NCBI GenBank assembly: GCA_039621445.1
Contig: CP154955.1
Location: 57,899,698 to 57,963,697, forward strand
Direction: 5' to 3'
Origin: Euglena gracilis
Taxonomy: Eukaryota > Euglenida > Euglenophyceae > Euglenales
Length of the DNA: 64,000 bases
Below, in pieces: positions 1-11,143 of the stretch (its first letter is position 1; each line of letters opens with the position of its first letter). The notes under the pieces were generated by a model that saw only the letters and a list, made by a program, of their open reading frames with translations, was not told the origin of the DNA and did not search any database. The position numbers and the translations under genes are program-made.

Positions 1-1013
1 AAAAATCGATTTTTTTTGCCCCCAAAATTCTCCTGGCCAGCCCTTTTCTGACCCATTATTGCCCGTTCCTGCCCACCCCAAAAACGAAAAATTCGTCACT
101 GTCCAGCCGCCCTTTATTTTAAATACGAATGCCAGAAACTGTCCAAAAAAAATGTCCCAGCACCAATGTCAGAAAACGGTCCAAAAACTTCCCGTTTCTC
201 AATTCTCATATGAAGTCCCAAAGAGCACCAAAAAAAGGAGGACTCCACGCGCGCACCTCAATGCAACAAACACGCCACCCAAACAACACAACGCACACCC
301 GGGCGTTGGCGGACCAGGGTGATCATGTGTGCCAGGTTGGGCAGCGGGGCCGCCACCTGCACGGTGACCACGGTGCTGATGCCTTGCACCCTGCTGATTC
401 CTGGGGTGTGCACATGAGCTGATGGATGCACGCATGCATGCGCATGGCATACATGTGTATTTCTTCAGTACATGTGGCATACATGTGCATTTTTTGTGCA
501 TATACGGCATACATGTGTATTTTGGACAAGAAGCGCACGTCGCCCACATGTGTGTGGGTGTTCATGTACAGGCAATGAGAACACAAAGACAAGGAAGGTG
601 AAAAGAGACAAAAAGAGACAGTTGAAATCGATTGCGGGGCATTTTTGTTCGAGTGGCTGGAGTGATTGAACCCCACAGGGATCGGAACTTATTGATTCCC
701 CCCCCCTTAGTTGCACTAAGGCTTCTTCTCTGTTTGTGGTCGGCGCTAACTCGCTTCTTGCCCAGTTTGCCAGGGGGAGGGGGCTAGTGGGCAACGGGAG
801 TGGATGTGGCATGTGACGCCAGCTGCGGCCCCGAATGGAGCATGTTTGGTCATTTTCTGTCGGGGCCGCACCCTGGGAGGGGTTCAGAGCCAAAAACCAG
901 TCAGTCAAACCCGGGGGGTCAGCACACACTTCTCAGGGGCAACCTGCACCCAACCAATCCTGGGCAACGCGCTCGCCAGCAAGGCTGCCTGAACCGCGCA
1001 GCGGGGCCGCGGC
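1..1013. other. No gene; repeat fragments and simple sequence
   Basis: The first 130 bases resemble pieces of the AAGCAACGCC family at 9.9 kb (CCTGGCCAGCCCTTTTC). At 430-550 there are repeated ACATGTGYAT-like units. Open frames here are short and of skewed composition. No gene is supported. Confidence 0.5.
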
Positions 1014-1110
1014 AGTCACACACCCGTCACACACCAGTCACACACCAGTCACACACCCGTCACACACCAGTCACACACCAGTCACACACTGGTCACACAG
1101 GTCACACACC
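1014..1110 (+). repeat. 11-bp tandem repeat (VNTR)
   Basis: Eight or so head-to-tail copies of GTCACACACCA with single-base variants (CCGT for CAGT), ending in degenerate TGGTCACACAGG copies. Seen directly in the sequence. Confidence 0.9.
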
Positions 1111-2063
1111 GGCGCAGTACCGGGTCAGCTCCTGCTCACCCTGGTCCTCAAGGCCCTCCCGCACCACCAACCGGGGGGCCGGGAACACGAAGGGGTGGAG
1201 CAACACGGAGTCCGCCTGGTCCACTGAACACGGCTGCCAGCCCCCGGCGTTGCCTCCCACCACCCAATGGGGCCAGGCAGTCCTTCAGTTAAAAAAAAAC
1301 TTCCCGTCCCAGCGCAAGCACATTCAATGCAAAATACCCACAGGAAAAAATGGCCCAAAAAAAATGCCATGTGTTGGGGAAAAAAACAGGTACACTTCGG
1401 GGGGCAGGGATTTCTGGCATCCTTTGTTGAAAAAAACTTGATGGTAGAAAGTGATTATTCCCATTGCAACCACCCGAAGGCACTTTTGCAAAAAAAAAAC
1501 CGTGGTCGAAGTGCGTAACACCTGCAAATAATTTCAACGTTGTTAAAACTTTGGAGCAATGTTAAAAAAGAATGCAAATTATGCAAATGAGGCCGGCCAA
1601 ACTCCCGGGAAACCAATTGGGGAGCACCATCTCACTTCTTGGAGGGAGGCTGCCTCAGCGGCGGCCTGCCGGGCTGGGGCCGGCCAGAGCCACAAGGCGG
1701 TCTGTGCTGCTCTCCAGCAGGATGGGAGTGCGGGGCGGGAGCAGGGCGAGGACCGCCCTGACCTTGGCGTTGGGGGCAGAGGCCTTTTGAAGGACCGGGG
1801 GCAGGGTGGTGCTGCCCCAGCACATTCAATTACAAATCCCCCGAAAAATGGACAACGAAATTCGGCCGTTTCGGCGAGAACGGGCCGACATCGGGTGAAG
1901 AGTGATTTCTGGCATACTTGGACAACCACCCATCCCCCCAAAACATCGGAAAATTTTTTTGACTTTTTGGTATTCGACCCCATTCGAGCCCCAGTCCAGC
2001 CCTGAGGTCCAAATGGGGGAACGTGGTGGTCCTTAAGAAATAAAAAAAAAACTTTCCGCTCCC
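1111..2063. other. No gene recognised
   Basis: GC-rich stretch with several short overlapping open frames on both strands, including a 213-codon minus frame at 1579-2220 that runs into the repeat at 2064. Poly-A and poly-C runs occur at several points. No splice-bounded exon or domain was recognised. Confidence 0.4.
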
Positions 2064-2573
2064 AAAACGACAGGGCGTTGCTTAGCGACCCCGTGGGGGG
2101 GGGTTCAGCTAAGAGGCTAGAGAACTTGGGCTGGCTGGAAAAAGGCTGCTGGCTGACCCCCCCCCCAGGAATCCCCAAGGTGGAACTCGGCCCGACTGGG
2201 GGGGTCAAACCAGGTGCCAAAAATCAAAACTGCAAAAATGCCCCCAAAACACTGCCAACTGTGCAAAAACGCATGCTTTTTTGACGCAAAACTTGCCCTG
2301 ACCAGCCGTTTCAACCCATTTTTGCTCATTTTTGGCCCATTTTCTGCGCCTCCGAAAGCCAAAAATCCATTATCATCCAGCCGCCCTTCGGGCAGCTGCA
2401 AAATAGACAAAAAACCTCATTGATGGGGGAGGAGGTCCGGGGCTGGAAAAAGGCTGCTGACTGGAAAGAGGCTGCTGGCAGACTGGACCCCCCGGGGGGT
2501 GGGTTCAATTTTTCTTAAACAACGTCCTGGATGGGGTGCCTCCGGCTTAAGCAACGCCCTGCTTGAGGACCGC
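2064..2573. mobile_element. CAGGGCGTTGCTT inverted-repeat element
   Basis: Begins CAGGGCGTTGCTTAGC and ends GGCTTAAGCAACGCCCTG, so the ends are inverted copies. The interior contains GGCTGGCTGGAAAAAGGCT twice and the sequence GGTGCCAAAAATC, the same site that is split by another element in the copy at 7149-10026. No clear target duplication. Another partial copy is near 13.96-14.4 kb. Confidence 0.65.
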
Positions 2574-4020
2574 CCCGCCATGGGCGACCCCCCCCAGACA
2601 CAAGAAGCCTCTGATTCAGGGTCGCCGTGTTGGGGGACAGCATTGCAGTTAACTGTGCGTCACGCGAATGGCACAGATGGCACCTTGTATCGTTGCGATA
2701 CACTGAGCAAATTGCGAGGCAAGAAGAGAAGGAATTTCTATTGACGAGCACTCACTGCATTTGCTGGGTATGTGCCCCCAACTCCCTAGCAGAACCCGCA
2801 CAATAATACAATGTATGATGCATTGGGGTATCCAAAAAGTGAGCCGCAGGGGTGTATTGTGGTAAACCAACCCTCCGCTGCCCAGAGACAATTTTTGAGA
2901 CAATTGTTGTTCATTGCCAAATTGCCTTCTTTGGACCTATTTTTGGGCGCTTCCGCGGGAAGGTTAATCTGGTCGACCCCCCCCCAAAATAAAAACTCCT
3001 GAAATTTTCAGCAACCGACCCAAAAAGTGGACCCGGGGCCATACTTTGGAGGGGGGGGGAGGGTTCAGGGCTTCAATCTCCTTCCCCTCGGAAGGGCGGA
3101 TGTGTGGGGTATGCCCATTTGCCCTCGCTTGTATTAAACATATAATGTTTCTCAAGTGATCCTGAGATCAGGTTGTGTGGGAATTTCGGTGGAAATAATT
3201 CTCTGCACAACCACTGGGCTATGAAAATGCACAGCTTCAATTCCTTCGTTGTGCTAAAAATTGAATACTTTGGAAAAAACTGTAAGCTATGCAAATTGTT
3301 TTCCCCATGAAGATCGTTTTGTGGGGGGGGGGGCTAGATTGGTGTGGAAATGTCTTGTGGAGGTTGCAGAAAAACCTGGACCCACCCACCATCGCAGCCT
3401 GAAGGAAAATCTTCTGAACAGTGCACCTGACCAACCCCATGGAAACGATTGCACACTAAATTTGGTAAACAAGGTAAAAATTTAAACATTAAACAAACAT
3501 TAAACAAACAGTGAACATGGAAAAAAAGGTGACACAATGACTTGGCTTTGGTCAGTCAATATGTGTTTGGTCCAGTCAAAAAGCGGCGACGTTTGTTGCC
3601 AAATGGAAAACAAGACCTCAAGTTGGCTAATTGGTTGGCAGATAAGTGTGTTTTTGGGTTCCTTTTTAAGGAATGTAATGAAAGCAACCATGAAAAACAA
3701 AGCAGACAGAGAGGGAATTGGTTTATTCTTCACAATAAGATAGAATACATTTCAAAAACAAAGCGTACAGCATTTTTTTAAGTTAATAGGTTGGTTTATC
3801 ATTGGTTCCACGAATTGGGCAATCACGAACCACCGTGGCAGATTTCTCTTTTTCGGGCCAGCCCAGCCCGGCACAGACCGGGGGGGTCTGCAATTGACAC
3901 ACCTTGAGGAAAAAGTTGCTGTCCTTTTGCTGTTGGAAGAGCCGCACAAACGTTGGGGGCAGGGGGATCCAGCCCTACTTTTATGAAAATGTGGCAAAGG
4001 TAATTGGTGGGGGGGAAACG
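2574..4020. other. No gene recognised
   Basis: Moderately AT-rich sequence with short open frames on both strands. C/G tracts occur at 2980, 3050 and 3325. No domain, splice-bounded exon or RNA gene seen. Confidence 0.4.
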
Positions 4021-4191
4021 GGAGGGTTACGGTAGTGGGATGGACTGTAGGAGGAGGGTCTCGAACCTCCTCGAACCTCCTCGAACGACATTCGAGGAGG
4101 TTCGAGACCCTCCTCGAACGTCGTTCGAGGTCGTTCGAGGAGGTTCAAGACCCTCCTCGAATATTGTTCGAGGTCGTTCAAGGACGTTGGG

Positions 4192-4390
4192 AATATTTTT
4201 GAATAAAAATACTTTTGAATGAGTGCAGTCCTGCATAAGTAAAAAATATTTTTCTAACCCTAAAACTCCCTAACCCTAAACCTAACCCTATTCCTTCTAA
4301 TAACCTCAGAAATTCTCCTGGTATGGAAATATTTTTGAACAAAAATATTTATGAATCAGTGCATTCCTGCGTAAGAAAAAATATGTTTCT
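4192..4390 (+). repeat. Direct repeats flanking the telomere-like tract
   Basis: About 62 bp starting AATATTTTTGAATAAAAATA (4192-4253) recurs as AATATTTTTGAACAAAAATA (4327-4390), mostly matching, including GTGCA.TCCTGC.TAAG. The telomere-like tract lies between them. Confidence 0.85.
4254..4290 (-). repeat. Interstitial telomere-like repeat
   Basis: CTAACCCTAAAACTCCCTAA followed by CCCTAAACCTAACCCTA is degenerate CCCTAAA/CCCTAA. Telomeres of TTTAGGG type are known in chromerids and plants. Tract is short and imperfect. Confidence 0.75.
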
Positions 4391-5577
4391 TTTAAAACGC
4401 GTGGAAAATTTCTCCCTACAGGCTCTCTCTGGGTCTAGGTTGCCCGAGTAGGGAGCGATGGGGGGGGGGGGGTTGAAAAGTTCAAATTACCAACCCAATC
4501 ACATATAGAGAGGGAATAGGTCTCGCCTGCTTGGGTGGTCGTTTCTGAAAAGATTCCAAAAAACCAAAAAACAAAAAAAGCACCCGCCCATAATTTGTCG
4601 AGGATGTTGGTGTTGAAAGCTGTATGCATGTACGCAGGAGGAGGGTCGAGATGTCGTTCGAGGTCGTTCGAGGAGGTTCGAGGTCCCTCCTTGAATGTCG
4701 TTCGAGGACGTTTGAGGAGGTTCGAGACCCTCCTCGAACGTCGTTCGAGGTCGTTCGAGATGGGTCCTCAAACGTTTTTCAGCACCCCCCCTTGAAGGGG
4801 GGGGGCTTAAAAACGTTCGAGGAGGTTCGAGCTCGAACCCTCCTGCTACTGTAACCCCCCCGGGGAAAAACAACAAACCATGCAAAGGGAGTTGGGCAGA
4901 GTGTTCCATTTTCGTCACCACCCACTCGACCCATCAGGGCGGGGGTTCTCCAACCACCAACTTTCACGTCAAAAATTTTCCGTGTAAAAACTTTTTGCGT
5001 TGTATTCCGTGCCCAAAGCCACAAAAAAAAGTGAAACCTAGCGTGTATGAACTCACCCAGTTGCCGCCGCTGGAGGGGGGAAAAGCTGGGCTGAGGAAAA
5101 TTGGGTGGAAAATGGAACAAGCAAAATGGATATTGAATTATGCCTGAAACAAAAAATGTTCAAACAATCCCAAACCATTGAAAAACAACAGAAACGAGGA
5201 TTTCCTGTGCAGGGCAGCCTTCGCCACCAGCGTGTCATCCACGTAAGAGCCACTGCGGAACAGCTCCACGGTGCAGAGCAGGGGCAGGGGTTGGGGGGAG
5301 GGCCCAGCAAACTGCATACGACCCACCAGGTCCTCGATGTCCAGCAGCCTGTTTCAGGGACAGTGCATGCAGACCTGGTTTTTTTTTGGTTCCTTGAGAC
5401 ATGGCAGAGCAGGACACAGACCAAAAACCTCTGATGATTTTTTTTTTACCAAATCCCAACAGTAACCAAACGACAACTAGTGCCAACCAACCATCTAAAA
5501 CCAAGCCAAACGATATCTCTCACGCCAGTTGGAAACCTGTCATGAACGAGGTACATGTTCACCTGTTTTTATACGAA

Positions 5578-5716
5578 AACTGTGTCCAGAACTGTTGGTT
5601 CAGGGGTGCATGGTTCAGAACGCCGGTTTGGGCTGCCGCCCGAATTGGCGTTCTGCGGCCCAAACCGGCGTTCTGAGCCACGGCTTCACGCCCGAGCCGG
5701 CGTTCAGGACACAGTT
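5578..5716. repeat. Palindromic GAACCGGCG hairpin element
   Basis: Starts AACTGTGTCCAGAAC and ends inverted with GTTCAGGACACAGTT. Inside are inverted copies of GGTTCGGGC/GCCCGAACC-like units. Same design as the 122-bp copies at 42801 and 50363. Confidence 0.75.
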
Positions 5717-5734
5717 GTTGTAACCGTGTACTTG

Positions 5735-6150
5735 GGGCTCTGGATTCACGCCCGAACCGGCGTTCAAGGAATCATGGCCAATTTGTCCCAACTACCTATT
5801 TTCTCCACATTTTTGAGCATTTGAGCTGCTTTGGGCTCACATCCAAATTGATCAACTGATTGAATTTCTCACACATCGGGTTGCCCCTTCATCGAAAGCT
5901 CTTCACAAGGGCTTTCAACAGTTGGCCACAGAATTCATCCACAATTCACAACTCTTATTTTATTGCATATTCCAAAATTCGACATATTGGTTTGTCCCAC
6001 AGTTCAGGTACCATATAGCATATCAAACGAAAGCTCTCTCTAAGGACTTTCGAATGATACCCACAGAAGTCAGCCACACTGCACAGACCAAAAAAAAAAA
6101 CAGAAACTACGCTGGTTCGGGCGTGGAGCCAGAGCCCCAATTCACGGTTT
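5735..6150 (-). mobile_element. Fragment of the CGAACCGGCG-ended element
   Basis: Inverted partial copy of the repeat whose full copies are at 44130-44894 and 48953-50359. It shares CGAAAGCTC, ACAGTTCAGGTACCAT and the terminal CGCCCGAACCGGCGTTC. Diverged and truncated. Confidence 0.7.
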
Positions 6151-6159
6151 CAACATGTA

Positions 6160-7148
6160 ATCGGGTGTTAAATGTTAAACTCCCAGTTTAAAATTTTATC
6201 GGGTGTTAATGACCGGGATAATCAGACCTGAAAATTTTGAATAACACTCGTTGGTGCGCAATGGAAAAACAACTTTGTCTGTTATTCAACATGAGTGTCT
6301 TGGACGATCCACTTCATTTTGACTCATTCTTTTGCTTCTGTTGCTTTTCTTCCAAATGATTCAGGGAAACACACACCTGGCCGAGGTGTATGCCGTTCCT
6401 TTGAGCCTCGTGGTCGGTAGGTAGCATGCAGTTGCTTACCAGTTTAACAGAGTGAGGTTGTCCTGCTTTTTGATCAAACCCAAATAATCAAAGTTCCAAA
6501 AAGTGAGTTTTTGAGGGGTCTGCTAATGGACTGAGCATCCAAATATTGTTTTAAGAACCTTTGAATCTAATGCAAAAAAAGCGAGCAAATCACATATGTT
6601 TGAGACATTTGCTCTGTTGGAGGGGAGGTTGGGTTCTGTTTTTGTTGGTTGAGGAAAATATCAATGGTGATTGGTGTTTCCGGGGGGGGGGGGGGCAAGA
6701 AAAATGGTGGCCAGCCAAAGAAGTCACACACCAAAAAGCTATCATCAAGAAGCCGCATGGCAAATGTTTGCAAGGCAGAAAAAAGCAGAAAAATTGAAAT
6801 GTGCACGGAGTCCATCGCCAATTTCACTTAAAATTCGCCCCTTTTTGAATGTGATATTCAACTCATACTTTCATAAAAAAAACAGGATGGATTGATGACT
6901 GATGAGTTGAGGAGATTGACGGATCTCTGCAACCCTCTGTGATACAATATTATCATATCATGATTTCAATCTCCAATTTACACACAACTGCTTTGCATTT
7001 GGTAATCAATGCCCAAGGTTCATTGGTCAAAAATCCCCATGCCTGGGACCAAAGAAAGGGGGGGTTGCTGAGCTCTAACCTCTTCAAGGAAGAGCGAAGC
7101 TTACCGACAGGGGGTCCAACCTCAGCCCCCCCCCCCCCGGGTCGGGGT
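6160..7148. other. No gene recognised
   Basis: Mostly unique, AT-richer sequence with a G-tract at 6680 and short open frames on both strands. No domains or RNA genes seen. Confidence 0.4.
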
Positions 7149-7539
7149 CAGGGCGTTGCTTGAGAATGAGGACCCGGGGGGGGGGGGGTCCAGGTCAGAG
7201 GCTTCTTTCTTTATTTTGGGCTGGCTGGAAAAGGCTGCTGGCTGACCCCCCTCCATAAGGATCCCAGGCTGGAGCTGACCTCCGCTGGGCCAACCTGAGG
7301 TCGAACCGGGTGCCACTTAGACGGCCGGGAATGCACTTTTCTTGTTGAGTCACAAAATTCTAACAGCATGATACGTAGTTGAACCAGTAAACAGGGGGTG
7401 GTCCTGTGGTCGTGTTAAATACAAACAGCTCATTTTTATGGTGTTTACACCCAGTCTGGAAGAGGCACACAACCCTTCAGAATGCGCACCTGCGCACTCC
7501 GCTTCCAAAACGCGCGGATGCGCATTTTCACTAAAACTG

Positions 7540-7796
7540 TCTACAGCTGTTTCCCGACGACTGTGGTACAGTGCTTGGGTAGACAGACACTCAGCACACT
7601 CCACACGATATACAGAACACAGGCGACCCAGGACAACCTGGACCTGGGTGTGCCACCTTGTGTTCACCAATGCATGCTGATGGCTTCTGGGGGCAGGGCC
7701 TGGCGAACCCGGGATGAGCACAGGAAGGAACTCCTTGCAGCCATGGAAACACAGCCCTCCCAAGGTCAAAACAACAAGTGTGTCACTGAGTATCAA
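7540..7796 (-). CDS. Coding-like segment inside the 2.5-kb TIR element
   Basis: A minus-strand frame with C/G-rich third positions reads LVVLTLGGLCFHGCKEFLPV, HQHALVNTRWHTQVQVVLGR and LCSVYRVECAECLSTQALYH before meeting a TGCGCA palindrome. It lies inside the element at 7315-9834 and could be an exon of an element-encoded protein. I recognise no transposase motif. Confidence 0.3.
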
Positions 7797-8479
7797 GGCC
7801 GAAGAATGCGCACCTGCTCATTTTTTGGAAACCTCAAAGAATGCGCAGGTGCGCATTCTTTTGGAATGGACACAGGCTGTGGGAAGGGGGAATGCGCACA
7901 CGCGCATTGATGTTGAAGGAAGCACTGGGTATGGCCTGTTGTTTGCCTGCCTGCCTTGAATCCGAGTTGTGCACCACCATGATGTGGTTTTGGGCTTGCA
8001 GAACATGGGTGTGTGAGGGGGAGATGAACCAAAATGATCACCCTTGGCAACAATGTCGCCGTAAAAAAGCGTCCTGTGCCTTTCTTTAAATTACAGCCAC
8101 ACCGCCGAATATTTGCACTCCCAGGTGGGCCTGCCACTACCCACGCCAACTCCCCCCCCCCCGCCGGCCTGGGTTTAAAACCACACGGCTGAAATGCAGA
8201 CATCCCTGCGAAGATCGAATGGTGTCCGAGGACGAGGCAGCCCTGGTGCGAAACACGGCAGAGGAGGACCACCACCTGTGGCCTTGTTGGCAACAAACGT
8301 CACCCCCCACATAGAACCCTTATTTATCATGTACTCAGAGTCGGCACTCCAACACTGCAAACTACACAACCCTTGGCCGCTGTGAAAACCAGGGAAAGCA
8401 CATATGCATACACCTTCTCCGCACACCCCATCCGCAATGCCTGAAATCAAACATGGCACATCGGGGTGAATTCGCACAT

Positions 8480-8760
8480 GCGCATTCCCTTGTGTCTCCC
8501 CTCAAAGCACCCTGGTAGGAGGTTGCTGTACAGGGCGATGCCCAACAACTCAGCACACAAGGTGGAGGCACAGCCCAGGAGACATAAAACCCTACTCTGG
8601 CAGCATCCACCTGTGCAATGAAACGCCTGTGAAATCGCTGACAAAAAGGCCAGCAGTGCACCATGGGGGTAGCCCTTCCACAATCCTGTGCTGGCACTGG
8701 GTTCAGGAGTGCGAGACACAGCTCCCCACAACACAGAAAATGTGCACCTGCGCATTTTCT
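8480..8760 (-). CDS. Second coding-like segment inside the 2.5-kb TIR element
   Basis: The minus strand reads SVLWGAVSRTPEP, GLWKGYPHGALLAFLSAIS and CLLGCASTLCAELLGIALY. Two overlapping minus frames are open and the choice is by composition only. TGCGCA palindromes bracket the segment. Like the 7540-7796 segment, it could be part of the element's own gene or of captured host sequence. Confidence 0.25.
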
Positions 8761-10029
8761 GCGCACTAATTTTCTGCGCACTAAAGAAAATGCGCACTCC
8801 CCCTCATGAAATGCGCAGGTGCGCACTCTTGTGGATGCCCAGCGCTGCTCCCCTCCTGCTCTCCTGCAGATACAATCACAGCCAGCCAGCGAAGGAATGG
8901 CCTCAAGAGTGCGCACGTGCGCTCTTGTGCCTCATGCAACCTCGGAGAGGAGCCATTTTATGTTGTTTGCGAGGCTGTTCGGGAGGGTGTAGTCTGTGGC
9001 AGAAAGGGTTGAAGCGGGACTCTGCTCCGTAGCTTTCAAACCCAGTGATACACAGGAAAGGAGTGCAAGCCAGCCCCCCCCCTATCCATACCCAGCACCC
9101 CATCCGAAACGTCAGACCAAAACACAGGTGGTCCCACATGGTGATGTGCCATGGTGCCTATGAGGAGGCACATGTGGAGCGGACGGCGTGCGCCACTGGA
9201 GGGATGCTGTGCCTGCATGTGTCACAGAGGGGTGCAGTGCACCTGTGTGGAATGCAAACAGCAGGCAGCCTGAGGATGTTCTGTGGATTTAAACACCCCC
9301 CCCCGCCACTCTCTGAATGCAGACTACACGAACACAACAAACATTGGCCAGCGCCCCCTCCTGCCCTGCTTCCATCACAGGGCACAGATCCTCCCCTCCA
9401 CTCTAACCGGATATTCAACAGTGCCCCCTTCCCACAACCACCCCCGGGAGCCATAATAACCGCCCAAAACTTCAGGAAAAGGCCGGGACGGAGAGGGGGG
9501 TGAATGCGCACCTGCGCAAAACCGAGGCCACCGGGGAATGGGGGGAGCGTGCCGCCCCGAAAAACAGCGTTTCGTGTCGCACCGGCTTCGCTTGACGAGG
9601 TGTTTCCCCCTGCCAGCGGAGGTCAAAAACAGGTCTCCCAAAAGTGAAAAAAGTCGGATTCCTCAAAAAAAATATTCGGACGCCGGAAATCGTGGTACGC
9701 ATTCCCACTTGATCACCTCGGCTTGACGGGTGCACCGCCCCGTCAAGTGATGGCAACGCAGTTGGTCAAAAAAGAACGCGCAGGTGCGCAAAAAAACCAC
9801 CAAAAATGAAAAGTGCATTCCCGGCCGTCTAAGTGCCAAAAATCGAAACTGCAAAAATGTCCAAAAAAAACTGCCAATTGTGCAAAAAAATTTTGTCCAC
9901 AAATTTACCTGGCCAGCCCTTTTCCGATCTGGGGGGGAGGGGTCCGGAGCTGGAAAAAGGCTGCTGGCTGTAAAAGGCTGCTAATCCCCCTAGGGGTGGG
10001 GCCAAATTTCTTAAGCAACGCCCTGGTAA

Positions 10030-10807
10030 GCAATGGCAAGCCCCATTTTTGTTTGAGCATGAGAGGCTGGATCCCGCCATTCCAACTCACCTCTGTTTGA
10101 GGGATTGCGCATTGTCAACGCTGCCATTTTGCCAAGGTGAGTCTGTGTTTCAAAAAATCAATCCTTGGAAATATTTCAACGAAGCGTTCATAACATTCAA
10201 AAAAACTATTATTGAAAGGGTCCACAGTTGCATGGTCATGAGGGCTCATAATGGAGGGCAGCCTTGAAGAAGTCGCTGCACCCGGAGTACAAGGCAGACT
10301 GGGGACCATGCTGCCGCCACCAGAAGCCTTTTTGCAACCAAAGAGGGCAACCAACCCTCTCAGATAACACACACCCCAACATTGAATCATCCAAAAGCCA
10401 GAGGTCGAGAGACTGTTTAGAGAGAGAGTGGGTTTATTAACTGGAAACTGTGTTCAGTGAGAAGGTGGAAATGTAAACTCCCCCCAAATGTAAAGCCCCC
10501 CCAGCTTTGTATTTGGACAGGATTTAAAGACCCTGAGGGGCGGCTTTACACTCGGGGGGGGAATCAAACTTTTTGGGGTGGCCCATTACCAATTTTTCGT
10601 TGTGTACCCCGTAATTTAAAAAAAAATGTGCAATTCTTACCTAAAACAGAGCATTTCTGGAGAAAAAATGTGGTATCCACCCGGATGACACCAGTGTCTA
10701 GCTCCACGGGGGAGGATTTATATTTGGACGGCAAAACCAAACCCCTTGGGGGGCTTAATATTGGGGGGGGGCTTTCTTCTTTAGAGGGTTATATTTGGGG
10801 GACTCAC
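10030..10807. other. No gene supported; upstream of the BTB-like exon
   Basis: Contains unique sequence and poly-G tracts around 10550 and 10740. It should contain intron or upstream exon sequence of the BTB-like gene if that gene is real. No exon could be bounded. Confidence 0.35.
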
Positions 10808-11143
10808 ATGGACGATCTTTTAAACCTTGATTTCACCACCTTGTTGCCAATTCTGCCTTGTCGCCTTCATGAGGAGGTTGGCTCAAGCCTGAGGGCGGCA
10901 GATTACTTTGGGGTGTATGATTTGGGGCTTCAATTACAGCTTAAGGCCTGGGTTTTTGAGGGCTGCCATTTGAAAAATCCTTCTTGTCGACTTTTGCAGA
11001 TATCCAAAAAACTGAATAAAGAAGATTGTCATGAAAACCAAATTCTGAATTTCTTCTTAAAAAACATCTGGTTGGCACTGCGCAATGATGAACACCTTGT
11101 GGTCACGCTCCACCACCTGCAACAACAGCATCCAATTCAGTAA
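10808..11143 (+). CDS. BTB/BACK-like protein fragment (probable 3' exon)
   Basis: An open frame ending in TAA at 11143 contains a segment that reads like the second half of a BTB/POZ domain followed by a BACK-type helix region: FTTLLPILPCRL, then SLRAADYFGVYDLGL, then RLLQISKKLNKEDC and ILNFFLKN. BTB proteins commonly act as substrate adaptors for cullin-3 ubiquitin ligases. The frame stays open upstream to 10457, but that part overlaps low-complexity C/G tracts and I do not trust it. No first BTB half is visible nearby; it should lie in an upstream exon if the gene is alive. Assignment rests on the AAD-hydrophobic pattern only and could be wrong. Confidence 0.4.
   Translation: MDDLLNLDFTTLLPILPCRLHEEVGSSLRAADYFGVYDLGLQLQLKAWVFEGCHLKNPSCRLLQISKKLNKEDCHENQILNFFLKNIWLALRNDEHLVVTLHHLQQQHPIQ

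Larger units (their letters stand above)
4021..4860. mobile_element. Inverted-repeat element carrying CGAACCTCC arrays
   Basis: The left end reads GGGTTACGGTAGTGGGA and the right end, inverted, reads GGGTTACAGTAGCAGGAGGG. Just inside each end is an array of TTCGAGG/CCTCGAA units (4055-4190 and 4640-4850) in both orientations, able to form large hairpins. The middle holds the telomere-like tract and a pair of direct repeats. No target duplication identified. Confidence 0.6.
7487..9790. repeat. Dispersed TGCGCA-NN-TGCGCA palindromes
   Basis: GAATGCGCACCTGCGCA-like or inverted units occur at about 7487, 7520, 7807, 7837, 7890, 8470, 8742-8830 (a cluster), 8908, 9502 and 9775. All lie inside the 7315-9834 element. 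One isolated ATGCGCACCT is seen outside, near 18.43 kb. They could be transposase-binding sites, but this is inference. Confidence 0.85.
7315..9834. mobile_element. 2.52-kb DNA transposon-like element with 27-bp TIRs
   Basis: Left end begins ACTTAGACGGCCGGG and right end is its inverted copy; 27 terminal bases match perfectly. Host bases GCC are present on both sides (7312-7314 and 9835-9837), a 3-bp target duplication, and the related empty site at 2.2 kb has GCC once. The interior carries about ten TGCGCA palindromes and minus-strand coding-like segments. Perfect ends imply recent insertion. Superfamily cannot be assigned; 3-bp duplications are known for PIF/Harbinger and some CACTA elements. 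Confidence 0.85.
7149..10026. mobile_element. CAGGGCGTTGCTT element, host of a 2.5-kb insertion
   Basis: Starts CAGGGCGTTGCTTGAG and ends CTTAAGCAACGCCCTG. Its left part stops at GGTGCC (7314) and its right part resumes at GCCAAAAATCGAAACTGC (9835). The undisturbed relative at 2064-2573 reads GGTGCCAAAAATC across the same point, so 7315-9834 is an insertion. Confidence 0.75.

Noticed and set aside
1016-1105. CRISPR-like spacing of short repeats
   Set aside because: The 11-bp units are contiguous with no spacers, and the context is eukaryotic.
4050-4190. CGAACCTCC array considered as a CRISPR or satellite array
   Set aside because: Units occur in both orientations, are unevenly spaced and lie at the ends of an inverted-repeat element.
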